Positions 1 through 10,501 of a stretch of 64,000 bases of DNA are shown one piece after another (positions within the stretch are counted from its first letter, which is position 1; each line of letters starts with the position of its first letter). The stretch comes from Eimeria necatrix (taxonomy: Eukaryota; Apicomplexa; Conoidasida; Eucoccidiorida; Eimeriidae): contig NW_013654728.1 of NCBI RefSeq assembly GCF_000499385.1, positions 1-64,000 on the forward strand, read 5' to 3'. The translations under genes and the position numbers were made by a program. A model generated the notes under the pieces. That model was not told where the DNA came from and ran no database searches. It saw only the letters and a list, made by a program, of their open reading frames with translations.

Positions 1-594
1 TTATTCATAAGAGCGAACAAAGAGCTCGCACCGGGTGCGAGGCTGACCACGAGGTTGGTGCCGCGACGCGACTCGGGCACTGACTCACAGCGAAGGTCAG
101 CTTTCAGTTCTATTATTTTGGGTTTACACACCTCATGATAATATGAACTCAATTGTACGAGGTAAATAAGGTATTCCATAGTTGTCAACTAAAGTCAGGT
201 ACCTTCGACCGACAGTGCCGAGTGACCGCCGAGTCGGGCTCGCTTAGGACTTTACGTAGTAACAGTGCGGACAGCTGTTCACTACAGACATCCCAGCCTT
301 GCACTGCGGCTGCAGGCTCCTCCTGCGGTTTTGAATGTTTTCACTTCGTTTATTAATGTTTTTAATATACATTATTCTTTAAAAATCGCACAACAGCTGC
401 TTATTGCATCTCTGATATCTAGAAGGCTCTATTCTGTTCAATCTTCTAGCTGCTCCAACCCCATAGCGTCTCACGGCCGTCTTAGCAGCATTTCTCAGCA
501 GCCGAAGTTCCCCTAATGCGCAGTTCTTTGAAATATAACTGCATTTATCAAAGGTAGAAGAAAGCTGCAGTACAAACTTTGGCGATAATTAAGT
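1..594. other. Leading non-coding stretch
   Basis: The first 120 bases are GC-rich and the rest is mixed. Short ORFs at 153-356 and 265-516 overlap each other in different frames and show no recognisable motif. This is probably the upstream region of the disulfide isomerase-like locus that follows. I see no clear promoter element. Confidence 0.4.
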
Positions 595-2389
595 ATGTTG
601 CTGAGTTTCCTTGGGTGCTGCGGCCTGGAGCTGCTTCTGGCTTGACGGCGGCGGCGGGGGGCAGTGCGAGTGCGCTTGCTGCATGTTTTGGGGTATTTGT
701 GCATTTATTTGATATTGTCCTTTCCCCAAAACTTCTTTATTTGCCCTGCTGAAGCTACAAGTCCTCGAGGAGGAGGAAAAAGAGGAGCTCCCGTGCAGCA
801 CCCGCTAGACGAGCTGGAGCTGCCCGGACGCCAGAGACCCCTGCAAAAAGGCTCAGGCTCCCGAGGGGGAATCTTTAGAGAAGAAGAGCTTCCCCCCTTA
901 GATACTCTTTCTGTGGAGGACCTGGGGGACACTGGGCCCCTAGGAAGCCCCCTATTGGCTGTTTTTGCTGCTGATCCTGCGGTCTGAAGAGGCGTTACGG
1001 GAGAGCCGCAAGGCGCAGCAGCTGCTGCGGGACTGGGGCAGCCTGACGCGGGTTGTGGCAGTGCCGCTGAGCAAGATTCCAGAGTTTCGGGAGTTGCTGG
1101 AAGCTAAGGAGGCCCCCCAGGTGGTCTCCCAGGGGACCCCCAAGGAGGCCCCAGTGCTGCGGCTCTACCCTGGGGGCAGGGCCAGTAGCAGCGAGCCGTT
1201 CAGCAGCTACGGAGGCCCCGACGTGGCTGCTGCAGAAATTGCGTATTGGGTGTTGGCTGAGGAGGGCCGGGCAGCAGAGTTTTCTGCAGAAGATGAGGCG
1301 AGGCCCCGGGAGGCGGCTCGGGAGTTGCAGGCCTCGCCCATTGGACCAGTGGTCCACGCGCGGGTCCACCGGTGAAGCGCGGGGGCGCTGTTGCTGGCGC
1401 AGCTGGCGCAACAGCGGCAGCAGCTGCCGTCGAAGTCGACTTTGTTCAAAGTGCAGTTTGTGGAGGCGGCGGAGAAGGAAGAACTCCGGGTGTACAGACA
1501 GCTGCTGCCCTTCGACTTGGGCGAAGAAACTTTTCTCAGTTCCTCCAAACCCCTGTGGGAGCTGCGAGCAGTGCTGGCGCTGCTGCTGGAGGCTGAAAAC
1601 AGAAAAGTGTTTTAGGGCGAGGTGCCCACGGGCCCTTTGCTGGGCCGCCGCGCGCTGCTGTCTGTACAGGTGAGTCGTTTTGAAAACTTGCAAGACATTG
1701 CGGAGCTTCTGATGGAGTTTTACGAGAAATACAAATCCCAACTGGCCTTCCACATTGCCCGCACGAGCCTCAAAGAGGCCGCCAGGGCCGAGGTCCTCTT
1801 CAGTACCCCCTGGGGCGGGGCTGTCCTCAAAGACCCCAGGCCCAACCCCTGGGCCTACCAGCGGGCCTCTGGGGTCTTAAGAGAGGCCCCTCCCTTTTCG
1901 CAGTATTCCCTGGGCATGCCTCTTAGCTTCTACAGCCTCGAGGCCTTTCTTGAGCAGTGGGCCCGGGGTACTCGAGAGCTGCACTTCAGGTCTCACCGGC
2001 TAAGCGCTACGAGCCCGGGGGGACTTGGGAAGGAGCTAAGTCACCACCAGTTCCTCCAGACTCTGCATGGAGCACCAAGGGCTCCCCTCGCAGTTCTTTA
2101 CTACGAGCCCCGCTGCCCTGGCTGCGATCTCTTCCTCGATGCCTGGAAGCAAGTTGCTGCTGCCTTCAGCCAGCAGCAGCAGCTCCGCGGCCGCCTCCTC
2201 TTTGCCCAACTCAACGCAGAACTTAATGATCTCATTGACTTCGACCTCAAGTCCAAATTGCCCGCCATCGTGCTATACCCTGAGGGGCCCCAGGCCCTCG
2301 ACCGCAGGCGCCTCTACATGGGGCCCCCCATAGTGGAAATGATCGGCGACTTCCTCCTCGCGGCTTCAGCCCCCAAGGAGGAACTTTGA
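595..2389 (+). pseudogene. Disrupted protein disulfide isomerase-like / thioredoxin-fold protein
   Basis: The sequence shows an ER-type thioredoxin-fold protein broken by several lesions. An ATG at 595 opens a hydrophobic start (MLLSFLGCC) that meets TGA at 643. The same frame then continues through a hydrophobic stretch (GYLCIYLILSF) to about 985, ending in PLLAVFAADPAV, which looks like the first strand of a thioredoxin fold. Homologous-looking sequence (SEEALRESRKAQQLL onward, then APVLRLYPGG) continues in the next frame, so a one-base-type shift lies near 985. That frame runs to 2389 with in-frame stops TGA at 1373-1375 and TAG at 1613-1615, and the protein reads sensibly on both sides of each. 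The last domain carries RCPGC and the tail ends in KEEL. Codon use is GC-rich with many CAG/GCC runs, typical of coccidian genes. Alternatives are sequencing errors in a working gene, or very short introns over the stops. I judge a decayed copy or an error-bearing assembly about equally likely. Confidence 0.6.
1622..2389 (+). CDS. C-terminal thioredoxin domain of the PDI-like protein, with KEEL ER-retention tail
   Basis: This is the intact 3' part of the locus (255 codons from the open frame; 1622 is not an ATG, so this is an exon or remnant and not a complete gene). Residues 152-250 are a thioredoxin-like domain. APLAVLYYEPRCPGC places the redox pair at residues 165 and 168 (bases 2114-2125), where classical PDIs have CGHC. 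A QQQQ tract follows at 184-187. KLPAIVLYPEG at 212-222 supplies the cis-proline strand. The protein ends PKEEL, with KEEL at 252-255, a KDEL-like ER retrieval signal. By family knowledge such proteins form or isomerise disulfides in the ER lumen. CPGC in place of CGHC suggests altered redox potential or a reductase-like role, which is inference. Residues 1-150 look like a redox-inactive thioredoxin-like domain but lack clear motifs. Confidence 0.6.
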   Translation: MPTGPLLGRRALLSVQVSRFENLQDIAELLMEFYEKYKSQLAFHIARTSLKEAARAEVLFSTPWGGAVLKDPRPNPWAYQRASGVLREAPPFSQYSLGMPLSFYSLEAFLEQWARGTRELHFRSHRLSATSPGGLGKELSHHQFLQTLHGAPRAPLAVLYYEPRCPGCDLFLDAWKQVAAAFSQQQQLRGRLLFAQLNAELNDLIDFDLKSKLPAIVLYPEGPQALDRRRLYMGPPIVEMIGDFLLAASAPKEEL

Positions 2390-4076
2390 ATCTACAACTT
2401 GAAATTGAATTCAAATCCAAAAAGTAGTGAGAGAAGAGGTTTAAATTGATAACTCATTAAAAGACTGACAAAAGGGAACTCACGACGCCAAGAAACCGCG
2501 GCGAAAGAGTTCGGAAAAGGCCCAAAATCTGCAAATAAGGACGCTGGGCTCTTGGCTTTTCCAAAAGAAACGCGTGCATGCATTCTGAGCAACAAGACAA
2601 AGTGCTTAAAGCAACTGAGGCAAAGTATTATTCCTGTCTTAGAAAAAATTGTTTTCTTCAGAGCATTTGCTGCTTCTTTTCGCAAGAGCTAAAGACGCCG
2701 CCTTTGAACTCTAAATGCGCACGAAATGGAAAAACAACTCAGAAACCGTGTTTCAGCTTATCAAGCAATCTTTTGTCCTTTGAGTTCTTGCCTGCAAACG
2801 GGGCTTCACCTTATAAACAGCAGCAGCAGCAGCTTTCCTTTTGGAAAGAAAAGCGGGTCGCCTTTGCGGCGCTGCTGCTAGCTTTAAATGCATTTCGCGT
2901 CGCAGCCAGAAGCCGCTCTCAGCTGTTGAACTTCTGAAATTGATTAAAGTTTGCAATTTGCATGCATGTTTTGAGACACTGAAGCATACCTGTTATCAGA
3001 AACCACGAAATGCATCTTATTTCTTCCGCTTGGGAAGCCCCAAATGTTTTGTTCTCAGCACAAAAGCTTAGCTCCTACAACGTTCTGAAACTCCTTCTTC
3101 ACTTATTTGCAGATGGTGTGCAACAAAGGCTAAGCTCAGTTCTGAATCAACATTCAAGTGGCAACTTGCAAAAACCTTCCGTGTTTGCTTCAGCTTCGTG
3201 GCATGCAAAAAAGGTCTCTGGTGGCCTGGTGGCAAGTCCTTTTGCATTTCTCAGGCCGCCAGAGGCCCTCCTTGCAAGCCATGAAAGTGAAGCAAGCACA
3301 GAAGGCTTTCCGCAGCGTTAGCGCGGGACTCGGCTGAGCTAGCTAGCTAGCGTTTTGCTGCAAAAGTATTTTGCTTTTACTGCTGCAGCAGGAAGCAGTG
3401 GCGCCCCGGCAGCCCGCACTGCTTCGCATTGGCAGAGAGTGAGGCCTGCATGCACAGCACTGTTTTCTGCGCAGGCTTCTACACTGATCCCGTTAGGGCA
3501 ATCTTGTCAAAAAAGTTTAATGCCACCAAACGGCTGCAGCAGCTTTACAGGTATCGAAAGACATAGGTGCTCAAAAATGATCTAGATCTGCTGCGAGTCG
3601 GGAAGCACAGGTAAAAAGTGTTTACAGTATTCAGGTGGCCAGCAGCCAGTATTTTAAAATGTTGCAACAACCTTGTTAAAGCCATTAAGCCTTTCCAGCC
3701 CAAACCGCCAAGGATTATGGCGTGAATTTATCAAGAAAATTCTTTCTTTTAACGCTTTGAATAATAACCTTGAGCGTATAGCCCCAGAGCAACTCAAATT
3801 CACTTCTGACGTCTGCGGAGCGGATGCAACCTAGCTGGGCAAAAAGTTCACCTCATTAATATTGTCTGCTTGAGCAAATCCCCCAATTAGCAGCAGAAAT
3901 ACCTTCTTAGTTCAAAATCATTTGCCGGGTTTTTTAAGAGCCAAAGGAATGATGCGAGCAGATTAAAGCGCCGAAACTGCATAGTTTCTAGGGCTTTTCG
4001 AGGGTTTCAAGGAACAAATTCAATTTGTGACTGCAAAAGGCCTCATTAATTTCCAGAAAGAGAGCCATTGATGTCT
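2390..4076. other. Intergenic region between two convergent loci
   Basis: This stretch lies downstream of both flanking loci, which point towards each other, so it should hold two 3' ends. It is A-rich at first (likely 3' UTR), then mixed, with a CAG run, an AGCT run (about 3336-3351) and TGCATGC-type words near 2576 and 2961. The ORFs here (2578-2937, 2841-3071, 3010-3321, 3355-3585) overlap in different frames and resemble nothing I recognise. Confidence 0.4.
2818..2832 (+). repeat. (CAG)5 trinucleotide run
   Basis: Five uninterrupted CAG units run from 2818 to 2832 outside the obvious coding sequence. CAG/GCA runs are a hallmark of feature-rich segments in Eimeria-type genomes. Another short CAG run lies in the PDI-like coding part near 2171-2182, where it encodes glutamines. 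Confidence 0.85.
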
Positions 4077-5034
4077 TTAAAGATTCGACTTAAAGAGCTC
4101 CCAGCGGCTGAAGTGGCCTCGAGCCTCATACTGTCGAAGGCACTCTTGACGAGTGCTGGGGCAGACAATTTCAAAGAGTTTGAAAAGCTGTGTGAGTGCA
4201 CTGATCGCCTGTTCTTTTTGGGTTTCTAGAAAGACAACAGCTACCTGTTTTTTGGTGGCTTTGGGGGCCCTGTGACTTCGTACAAACTCTGGTTCGGCAC
4301 TATGTTGGAGTCCCGCTAGCCAGCCAACATGTGAATGGTTTCGCCGTTGTACTTCTACAAGCCACAAGAAAGCACCAGTGTGAGTGCTCGAAGAGCTCTC
4401 ATTAGGATTTGCGAGTGCTGGTGCACAACACAGAAAAGAAGTGACCTCGCCAGCGGCTCAGTGAAGTGCAGCAGCATGCTTGGTGCCGATTGCAAAGCTC
4501 AACGACGGCCTTCATAGCCAAAGACTTCACCTCAGGGCGCACATCCATTGCTCTGGCCCGCAGCGGGCCTACGGCCAAGAGTAGCTGGAGTAAAACGGCT
4601 TCATCTGAACTTATGTTTGGCAACAGCTGCAGCAACTTGAACGGACTCTGCCGTATTTCGTCGCTCTTGCCTATGGGCGTCAGCAGCAGGGGCTTCTACT
4701 CAGGGTCCGGGCGCATCACTGGAGGCACTCTTTCAATATCTTCGGAGCCCAAGCGGGCAGTCAGCGCCCGCAGCACTTCGCCCAGGGCTTCGTCCACTGC
4801 TGCTGCTTCGCAGGAAAAAGTAGAACTGGCTGCGAGGCGCCGTGCCTTTTCAGCGGGCTCCGAAAGACACAGAAGCAGCGGGTCAAGCAGCAAAGCAAAC
4901 GCTCTTTTGTGAAAAAGGCTGGGCACTGAGGCGTCCATAAAGAGCCCCTTCAGCGCCGCAAGAGCGTTGTACCTGCGGCTGCTGCTGGACCCTTCATTCA
5001 GCACATTTGCCTGCAGCTGCACTGTGCAGGACAC
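4077..5034 (-). pseudogene. 3' part of a HEAT-repeat-like gene (possibly DNAAF5/HEATR2 family), two exons, one in-frame TAG
   Basis: Reading leftwards, the exon from about 5011 to 4446 encodes helix-pair sequence typical of HEAT repeats, for example RRYNALAALKGLF, LLLDPLLLCLSEPAEKARRLA and ALTARLGSEDIE. It then reaches TAG at 4696-4698. The same frame resumes directly (KPLLLTPIGKSDEI, FKLLQLLPNISSDEAV, DVRPEVKSLAMKAVVEL), so the stop looks like a lesion. The exon ends at a GT at 4445. A 91-base intron (4355-4445, GT-AG) joins in phase to the last exon, 4354-4077 (EVQRRNHSHVGWLAGLQHS to the stop). The right edge has no ATG; a splice acceptor ending gctgcag near 5011 suggests an internal exon, with the 5' part not identified. 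The LSEPAEKARRLA / RLG / PEVK pattern resembles the dynein axonemal assembly factor DNAAF5, which would suit an organism with flagellated male gametes. A generic HEAT/ARM protein is possible. Confidence 0.45.
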
Positions 5035-6284
5035 AGACTTCCAGCTCTCAAGACTTTAGACTGTTGTGCTACCTGGCGGCTGTGCAGCCAAGCCCTCCTC
5101 TGGGGCGCCAGCACTTTGTGTGAAGTGAGCCCATCTGCAGGTTTTTGTGAGGGAACTGCAGAGATCTGGTGAGTGCTAATGGCCTTTTCTCGCGAAAGCT
5201 CATTTTTCTTGACCTTTGGAAACTGGAAACTGGACAGGGAATGGCTGCAGTCTGTAGTCTGGCGGTGCTGCACTCCAGCTAGTGCCTGACTCATTCAGCT
5301 CTTGCCACATTCTGTCAACCAAATCCATCGAGCTGCACTACCGCTGCACTTCAAGATTCCAAGTGCTGTGTTCGTGAGCCTCAGCCGTCTGCTTGCTGCT
5401 GAACTAATTCTGGCATCTCAGGGAAACATCCACCCTGGTTCAGGGGGCTGTCTGGCTCAGCCGCCGCAAAAGCCCGAATGTGTAAGCAATAACCCAAAAG
5501 CTTTTCAAATCAACATTGACACAATGTTGAAATGCCATGTTCACCTATGTTTGTCGTTGAATATCTATTGGCGCGCAGCTCCTCCACAAAGAAATGCCTG
5601 CCACCCTGGTAGCGGCTAGCTCATTATTTGGTGAATATTACGAGCAATTGCCAGGTGCGTTTGCGTGCTGCAGATCTGTTTCCATTGAAACAACACACGA
5701 ATAGCCACATATGTGCCTTAGCCTGACAAAATAAAATTTTTCGTCCAAATCGGTTGTGACTTGGTGAAGCTTTTCCTCCGCTCGCCACAGGGCTACTGTT
5801 CCGCCGGCCCGCTGCCTAAACTGCTGCCACATTGTGTTGTGCCCGTCTCATGTCCACGTAAATGAATACCAAAAGGAACAGCAAAACATTCACTGTTCTT
5901 TTAATAAAGATATCTTCCAGCTGCTCTAATTCTTGTGTGATCCTGTGCACACTACCATCAGTAGTCCTGGAGCATGCGGCAGAGCACTGTAGGGGAGTGC
6001 ATGGATGACAGCTGTAAACAACTCCCTAATCTCGACGAGGCAGACTGTTCACGTTACAGCTGAACGTTTCGCGAATTTTCCTAGCTGGTGTGTATATACT
6101 TTGAGAGCTTGACACTGGCTCTAATAGACCTTTCCAAAGAGTTTCCCACGGGTGTGTGCTGGCGGCCCGTTGCTGGCCACAGAAAGCAAACAGGGCGGAC
6201 GCAAGCAAAAGTTCTGCTGTGAAAGCATTAGAAACCTCACGGGTAACAAAAACGCGTCTCAACGCCATAATTATTACGTCAAAA
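5035..6284. other. Non-coding stretch between divergently oriented loci
   Basis: This lies between the leftward HEAT-like locus and the rightward secreted-protein ORF, so it may hold missing 5' exons of the former and the promoter of the latter. The minus-strand ORF 5294-4998 overlaps the likely splice acceptor and has no recognisable domain. ORFs at 5302-5619 and 5832-5638 are unconvincing. Confidence 0.35.
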
Positions 6285-6695
6285 ATGCACGCTCTACACT
6301 CCCTAATTTTAATTGTCAACACGGCCGGCATCCTCCTTGGAGCAGAGACTGCAAGCCCTTTAGGCGAAACATCTCGAGCTGATCACCAAGATGTTTCGGC
6401 CTTATCGCGACACCGGCCTGGCAAGCTGCCTGCAATTTCAAGCCTCGCCGTACTGATCGCGACGATTGTTGGGTTTCTTGGCGTTCGTTGCTACACTGCA
6501 ATCAAGGGCCATAATCCTAACGGATCGCCCGGACAACACGAACTCAATATGGCAGAAGGCGGGCGAAGTCCTTGCCTCGTAAGCTTCAGTCTTCTGAGTG
6601 ACGGGAGGGCTTTTTGGCACGATGCGCTGGCGCGACTCGCTAGGTCATCAATAGTTCCTAGTATCAAATGGTCGCTCATTCGGAGTGTGACGTAG
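6285..6695 (+). CDS. Predicted secreted single-pass membrane protein, 136 aa (dense-granule-like layout)
   Basis: The ATG at 6285 sits in a good protist context (tcaaaATGC). The predicted protein starts MHALHSLILIVNTAGILLGA, a plausible signal peptide with cleavage near residues 20-23. A short polar stretch (24-47) follows, then one strong membrane helix at about 49-69 (PAISSLAVLIATIVGFLGV). A polar, G/P-rich and mildly basic tail runs to the TGA stop at 6695. Signal peptide plus one membrane helix in a small protein is the usual design of coccidian dense-granule proteins, but that is layout only and I recognise no specific family. The CGTCTCA word at 6255-6261 is the reverse complement of the Toxoplasma WGAGACG promoter heptamer, but that word is common by chance. 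The open frame extends upstream to 6156 without another convincing start. It could be a single-exon gene, a first exon, or a chance ORF. Confidence 0.4.
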   Translation: MHALHSLILIVNTAGILLGAETASPLGETSRADHQDVSALSRHRPGKLPAISSLAVLIATIVGFLGVRCYTAIKGHNPNGSPGQHELNMAEGGRSPCLVSFSLLSDGRAFWHDALARLARSSIVPSIKWSLIRSVT

Positions 6696-8492
6696 GCGCG
6701 AAGTTGATTAACTGCACTCGGAATGCTTTTCCTAGGCTCCTAAGTGTCCTGTCTGGTCCCGTGCATTCGTGCTACGGCGACATGCCGTTAGTGGAGGCTG
6801 TGATTATTGTATTAATATTTTTGTAAAAGGTGTCATAGGAGACTGAGGCTTGTGACCTCATGTCGTGCGTCGAGGGCTGCGCATGTAGCACGTGGAATCG
6901 CGCCAGTACGTTTTGCGTCTCCTTTTTGGATCGAGCTCTTGGCCAATCAGCTTTTCTATTCAGTGAGGATTCCGCCAAAGACTGACACTCGTTGCTTTAT
7001 CGTGCGCTTCGACCGCCTTGCGTGTGGCACATGGAATTGCGCCATTGTCTTGCGCGTATCCTCTTTGTGGACAATCTTGCTTGCAGTTGCAATGCGCCCA
7101 CAGTGTTGGTGAGATTGGTGTACCAGAAGACCATGTACAGGCATGCATGGTACTGACGATGCACAGCGTCTCCCTTCGGAGCGCAAAGCCGCGCCGCACG
7201 CTGCGCTGATGGGTTCGATGAGAGCGTTTGCTTGCATGTGCGTGCCGTACACATGCTCTGCCAAGTTATTAGCGATTAGCTCGCTTGGGGGGCGTGTTGC
7301 ACCTGCATACAATGTACAGCGTAAACAGAGGTGCGGAGGAGTGAGCAAATGCTGATTCCCTTGTCGGAGGGCTTTTCGTCTGTGTTTGAGATGAGAACGG
7401 ACGTCAGTGACTCAACGGGGTTGTGGTCATAGTGTGGCGTGATAGTGACGTTCGTGCAGCTGCTGGGACCAAGGGTGCTGGGCGTGCTGTGGATAGGTAC
7501 AACTTGCGCTCATAAGTGAGCACACCTCACGGGCTTCCGCCTTTGCTATGCATATATCTGCCAGGCTTAGAACCCTAATGATTTCACCGAGGTTCGTGAA
7601 TTGGCGGGTTTCTGTCGCTTCGGAGTTATCTGACATTCTGTTGCGTGCGTTGGGGAGCTCGAGTTCGCCAGTGGAGATCGCGGAAAAGCTTAAGTAAAGC
7701 CCGAAATTTATTGGTGTGTACCACTGCCAGGCTATACAGGGTGTCAGCGTCGCAGCAAAAGATATGCGGTCGAATGAAAATGTGCTGCTCAGCACCGCCG
7801 TACCCTAGGCATGTGGCTGTTGTTCAAGGGTGGATGTACCAAGCTTCAGTTTTTATCTAGTGCTCAAAAATGTAAACCTCCGACCGTCACGCACATGGTA
7901 AATATACGTGCCGCATTCGCCCAACAGCCCTGCAGGCTGTGGTGGCAGGTTTCTGCATAGCAGTCATGTTCATGTGTTACCGTGGATGGAGCAAATGAAC
8001 ATGATCTACGTGCGTGCCGCATTCCCCCAGCAGCTCTGCATGATCGAGTTGCGGGTTTCGGCATGGCAGTCATGTTCACGTGTTACCGTGGATGGAGCAA
8101 ATGAAGGAACGCCTTGTTGAGCGCTAGTGCTTGCTTGTGAGAGCGGCATTGGCAACGCGAAGGTAGCGCGACGCGTGCGCGTTCGTGTGTTTGTCGTGCC
8201 GAGACGGTCTGTACCGCCACGGGCAAATAGGCTGCCCTCTTTGACTGCCTGAGAGTAGCTTTGGTGCATTTGCACTGGCGCTGTGGGCATCTTGCGCTCA
8301 AGCATTATTGAACGCCTATGGAGGATGGTGTTTGGTGGGCTGTGAGTAGAGTATCAGTACTGGGTTGAGAGCGCGGCGACGGTGGAGCAGTGCTTGGGTG
8401 CTAGGTGCGCGGATTCTCACCAGGCGAAGGGCGAACAGTGCTTTGTCGCCTTTTTTCTGTGTTTACGCGGTGCAACAGAACCTGTGTACACC
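6696..8492. other. Gene-poor stretch with degenerate local repeats
   Basis: I see no coding sequence that stands out. The stretch holds a diverged pair of about 120-base units at about 6858-6925 and 6999-7070 (shared cores: cgtgcg, gtggaat-cgcgcca, gcgt-tcct-tttgga) and a clearer tandem pair at 7907-8105. Overlapping ORFs on both strands at 6956-7355 look like compositional noise. Confidence 0.4.
7907..8105 (+). repeat. Tandem duplication, period 106 bases
   Basis: Copy 1 (7907-8012) and copy 2 (8013-8105) both begin cgtgccgcattc and share a long core ending gtgttaccgtggatggagca. They differ at scattered single bases and small gaps. This is a local duplication with no coding role that I can see. 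Confidence 0.85.
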
Positions 8493-8690
8493 ATGAATAA
8501 GAGCAGCATCCTGATGTTTCTGCTTTCAGTCATCCTTCGTTCGATTGCGTCGCGTAGCTGTGTCAATTTTCCCGTTCACCTGGCTCAAAAACTGGACAAT
8601 ACTTTCTGCAGAAGAGACGCGGAGCAGCAGAGCGTGATGGCGCGGTGGGGTCGTTTCGTATCAAGCAAACAACACTGGATGTGGACATGA
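8493..8690 (+). CDS. Possible small secreted protein, 65 aa
   Basis: The ORF starts at an ATG in context acaccATGA and begins MNKSSILMFLLSVILRSIAS, which resembles a signal peptide. A Cys-containing polar region (SCVNF, TFCRRDAEQQ) follows and ends at the stop after WMWT. There is no membrane helix after the signal. It might instead be a first exon. It is short and lies in a region where ORFs are frequent by chance, so the call is weak. Confidence 0.2.
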   Translation: MNKSSILMFLLSVILRSIASRSCVNFPVHLAQKLDNTFCRRDAEQQSVMARWGRFVSSKQHWMWT

Positions 8691-9159
8691 CTGGTTAATA
8701 TTGCTCCAACGATTTTACGTGTCCAAAGGACTAATGGCGACGCGTCGTTATTTGTGGCTCTAATCCTTTGCCACGCAAATGGCACATGGCGAAGTGCCCG
8801 TCAGTCTGTCGCTACACAATGCAGCGCAGTGTCTTGTGTAGGTTGCGTGAGGCCTTCGACAGTTCCAAAAAGCCTTGCTAAGAGGGGCATGCGCTGAAGC
8901 TTTTGTGGCCATATAGCGATGTATTGAGTTCTAGTTAGCTGTGAGTAGAGTACAGGTCTTGGAAGGAAATGCGTTTGAGAGGTGGGCGGGCGGCTTGCAG
9001 AACGAGGCGTGCATATTCTAACTTTAGCTTATCCTGGGCAGAGTGGTTAGTCTTTTTGGTCTGTGGCGACTTTGCGGTGCTTGGGCAGACGCGCCCACGA
9101 TGGATGGCAGCATGTCCGTGTAGTGGTTTGAGTTCATGATCGTGACAACACAGCACGGC
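8691..9159. other. Non-coding stretch with a fragment repeated near 11 kb
   Basis: No coding signal is visible. Bases about 8960-9080 (gcgtttgag..gcgg..ctcg, then gggcagagtg-ttagt) recur in diverged form at about 10995-11100, so this belongs to the duplicated landscape of the region. Confidence 0.45.
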
Positions 9160-9333
9160 TGCATCTCCGCTACGTGGAATATTGGACGAATAGATGTGGT
9201 TTATCAGTTTATGTTAGGCTTCGATTAAGCAGTCGAACTATTGCCGTCCGGTCTCATTATTTTGTGCATTCTGGTGTCCCGGTGTTCAGTGCTATTTCCT
9301 AGTCCATGAGAGCCGTGCTGTATGCGCATGACT

Positions 9334-9552
9334 GTGCATTCCAATATACTTTTATTTGGGAGATCCAACATTAAGCGTTTACTGACTTCAAACGTTTGCG
9401 AATATGCATCGTTGCCATCGGCAGGGTATATGCAGGAACTCCAGAAGTTTTTTTTGCGCTTACGTGCAGCCCGCCAATTGCACAGAAAATCTGTCCCCCC
9501 TCGCATGTTTGGCATGTTTGTGTTTTGGACGACAGTCGGCGTTCGCCTCTAG
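9334..9552 (+). CDS. Short ORF conserved in both copies of block A
   Basis: From an ATG near 9328 the frame reads SNILLFGRSNIKRLL, then NVCEYASLP, and stops at 9552. The matching ORF in copy 2 (18930-19301) reads SNIFLFGRSSIESLL and NVCEYASLP and stays open for 123 codons. Conservation may simply reflect shared ancestry of the DNA. No domain is recognisable and a third DNA copy near 23 kb does not keep the frame. Weak candidate. Confidence 0.15.
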   Translation: MHSNILLFGRSNIKRLLTSNVCEYASLPSAGYMQELQKFFLRLRAARQLHRKSVPPRMFGMFVFWTTVGVRL

Positions 9553-10453
9553 GATTTCTTAATGTTCTAGAATATGCGTTGCTTCCTTTTACAGGCTGCG
9601 TGCAGTGGACGGAGATTTCTTTGCCGTTATCGTTCGTGTTTCCACGGCCTTTGCCTTACCACCGTGCAGAGTAGAGGCGGTTTGTGGTACTTGGGATTGA
9701 CATATTATTTTGGTTGGGCTTGTGGTGGTCTGCCAAATGTATAGAAATTTGTTCTAGAGGCGCATTGCACATTTGTACTATATTAAGGCCATCGTGCACC
9801 GGCCTCCGAGTGCTTTCAGCTTGCTTGTAGATTAGCATCGCGGTCCCAGTGTAGATTGATTTCACGATATCCAGGATGTGCGTAACACGTGGAATATTGG
9901 ACGAACAAATGTGGCTTATCAGCTTATGTTAGGCTTCGATTAAGCAGTCGAACTATTGCCGTCCGGTCCAGCTCTGAATTAGTTGTCCTGCCGATGCATG
10001 CCAGCGGCTACAGCGCTACGATTGGACAAAATGCCCAATAAGTACTGAGTTAGGAGCAGCACGTCAACATTTTACCTAACGACTGTAGTTCTACAGGTGC
10101 CGCCTTGCTCCAACAAAACACTGGAGCTCCCGTTGTCTTGTACAGTTTCGAGGGAGGTGCTCACTGTGGACTTTGACTGACGGCCACAGTCCTCTCTTTA
10201 AGCCGCAGCTCATTTTGTGCCCACATTATGCAGGACGTACTTAATGAAAGCAATCTCCAATATAATCCTTTTTATTTTCCAGTGGCTGATTCGTGCTTTC
10301 CCTTTGCAAGCCTTCCGTTGTTTCTAGTTAACGCGTGACGATTTCCACTTCATGCATTGGAAGGGATCTTTGTTACTCGCCATCTAGGAGTATGATGGCA
10401 CTAACGAAAGAAACTAGATTGCACTGTGTCTGGATGCCAACAGCCTACCGATA

Positions 10454-10501
10454 GCGTTTTGAGGCTTTGGTGGTATCGCGTTTTGAGGCTTTGGTGGTAT
10501 T
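10454..10501 (+). repeat. Perfect 24-base tandem duplication
   Basis: gcgttttgaggctttggtgg plus tat(c/t) occurs at 10454-10477 and again at 10478-10501 with one base difference at the end. The second copy of block A has only one unit (near 20198-20225), so this is a recent local event. Confidence 0.9.

Noticed and set aside
1373..1375. Selenocysteine at the in-frame TGA
   Set aside because: The residue context is not a redox motif, another stop (TAG) follows in the same frame, and I could not identify a SECIS element by eye.
995..1753. 252-codon minus-strand ORF in the PDI-like locus
   Set aside because: It is the antisense shadow of GC-rich coding sequence; the + strand frame carries the thioredoxin-like motifs and the minus translation is low-complexity Q/R/L.
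6255..6261. WGAGACG promoter word upstream of the 136-aa ORF
   Set aside because: In both orientations the word is expected about 15 times by chance in 64 kb and I see roughly that many; its position 24 bases before the ATG is not decisive.
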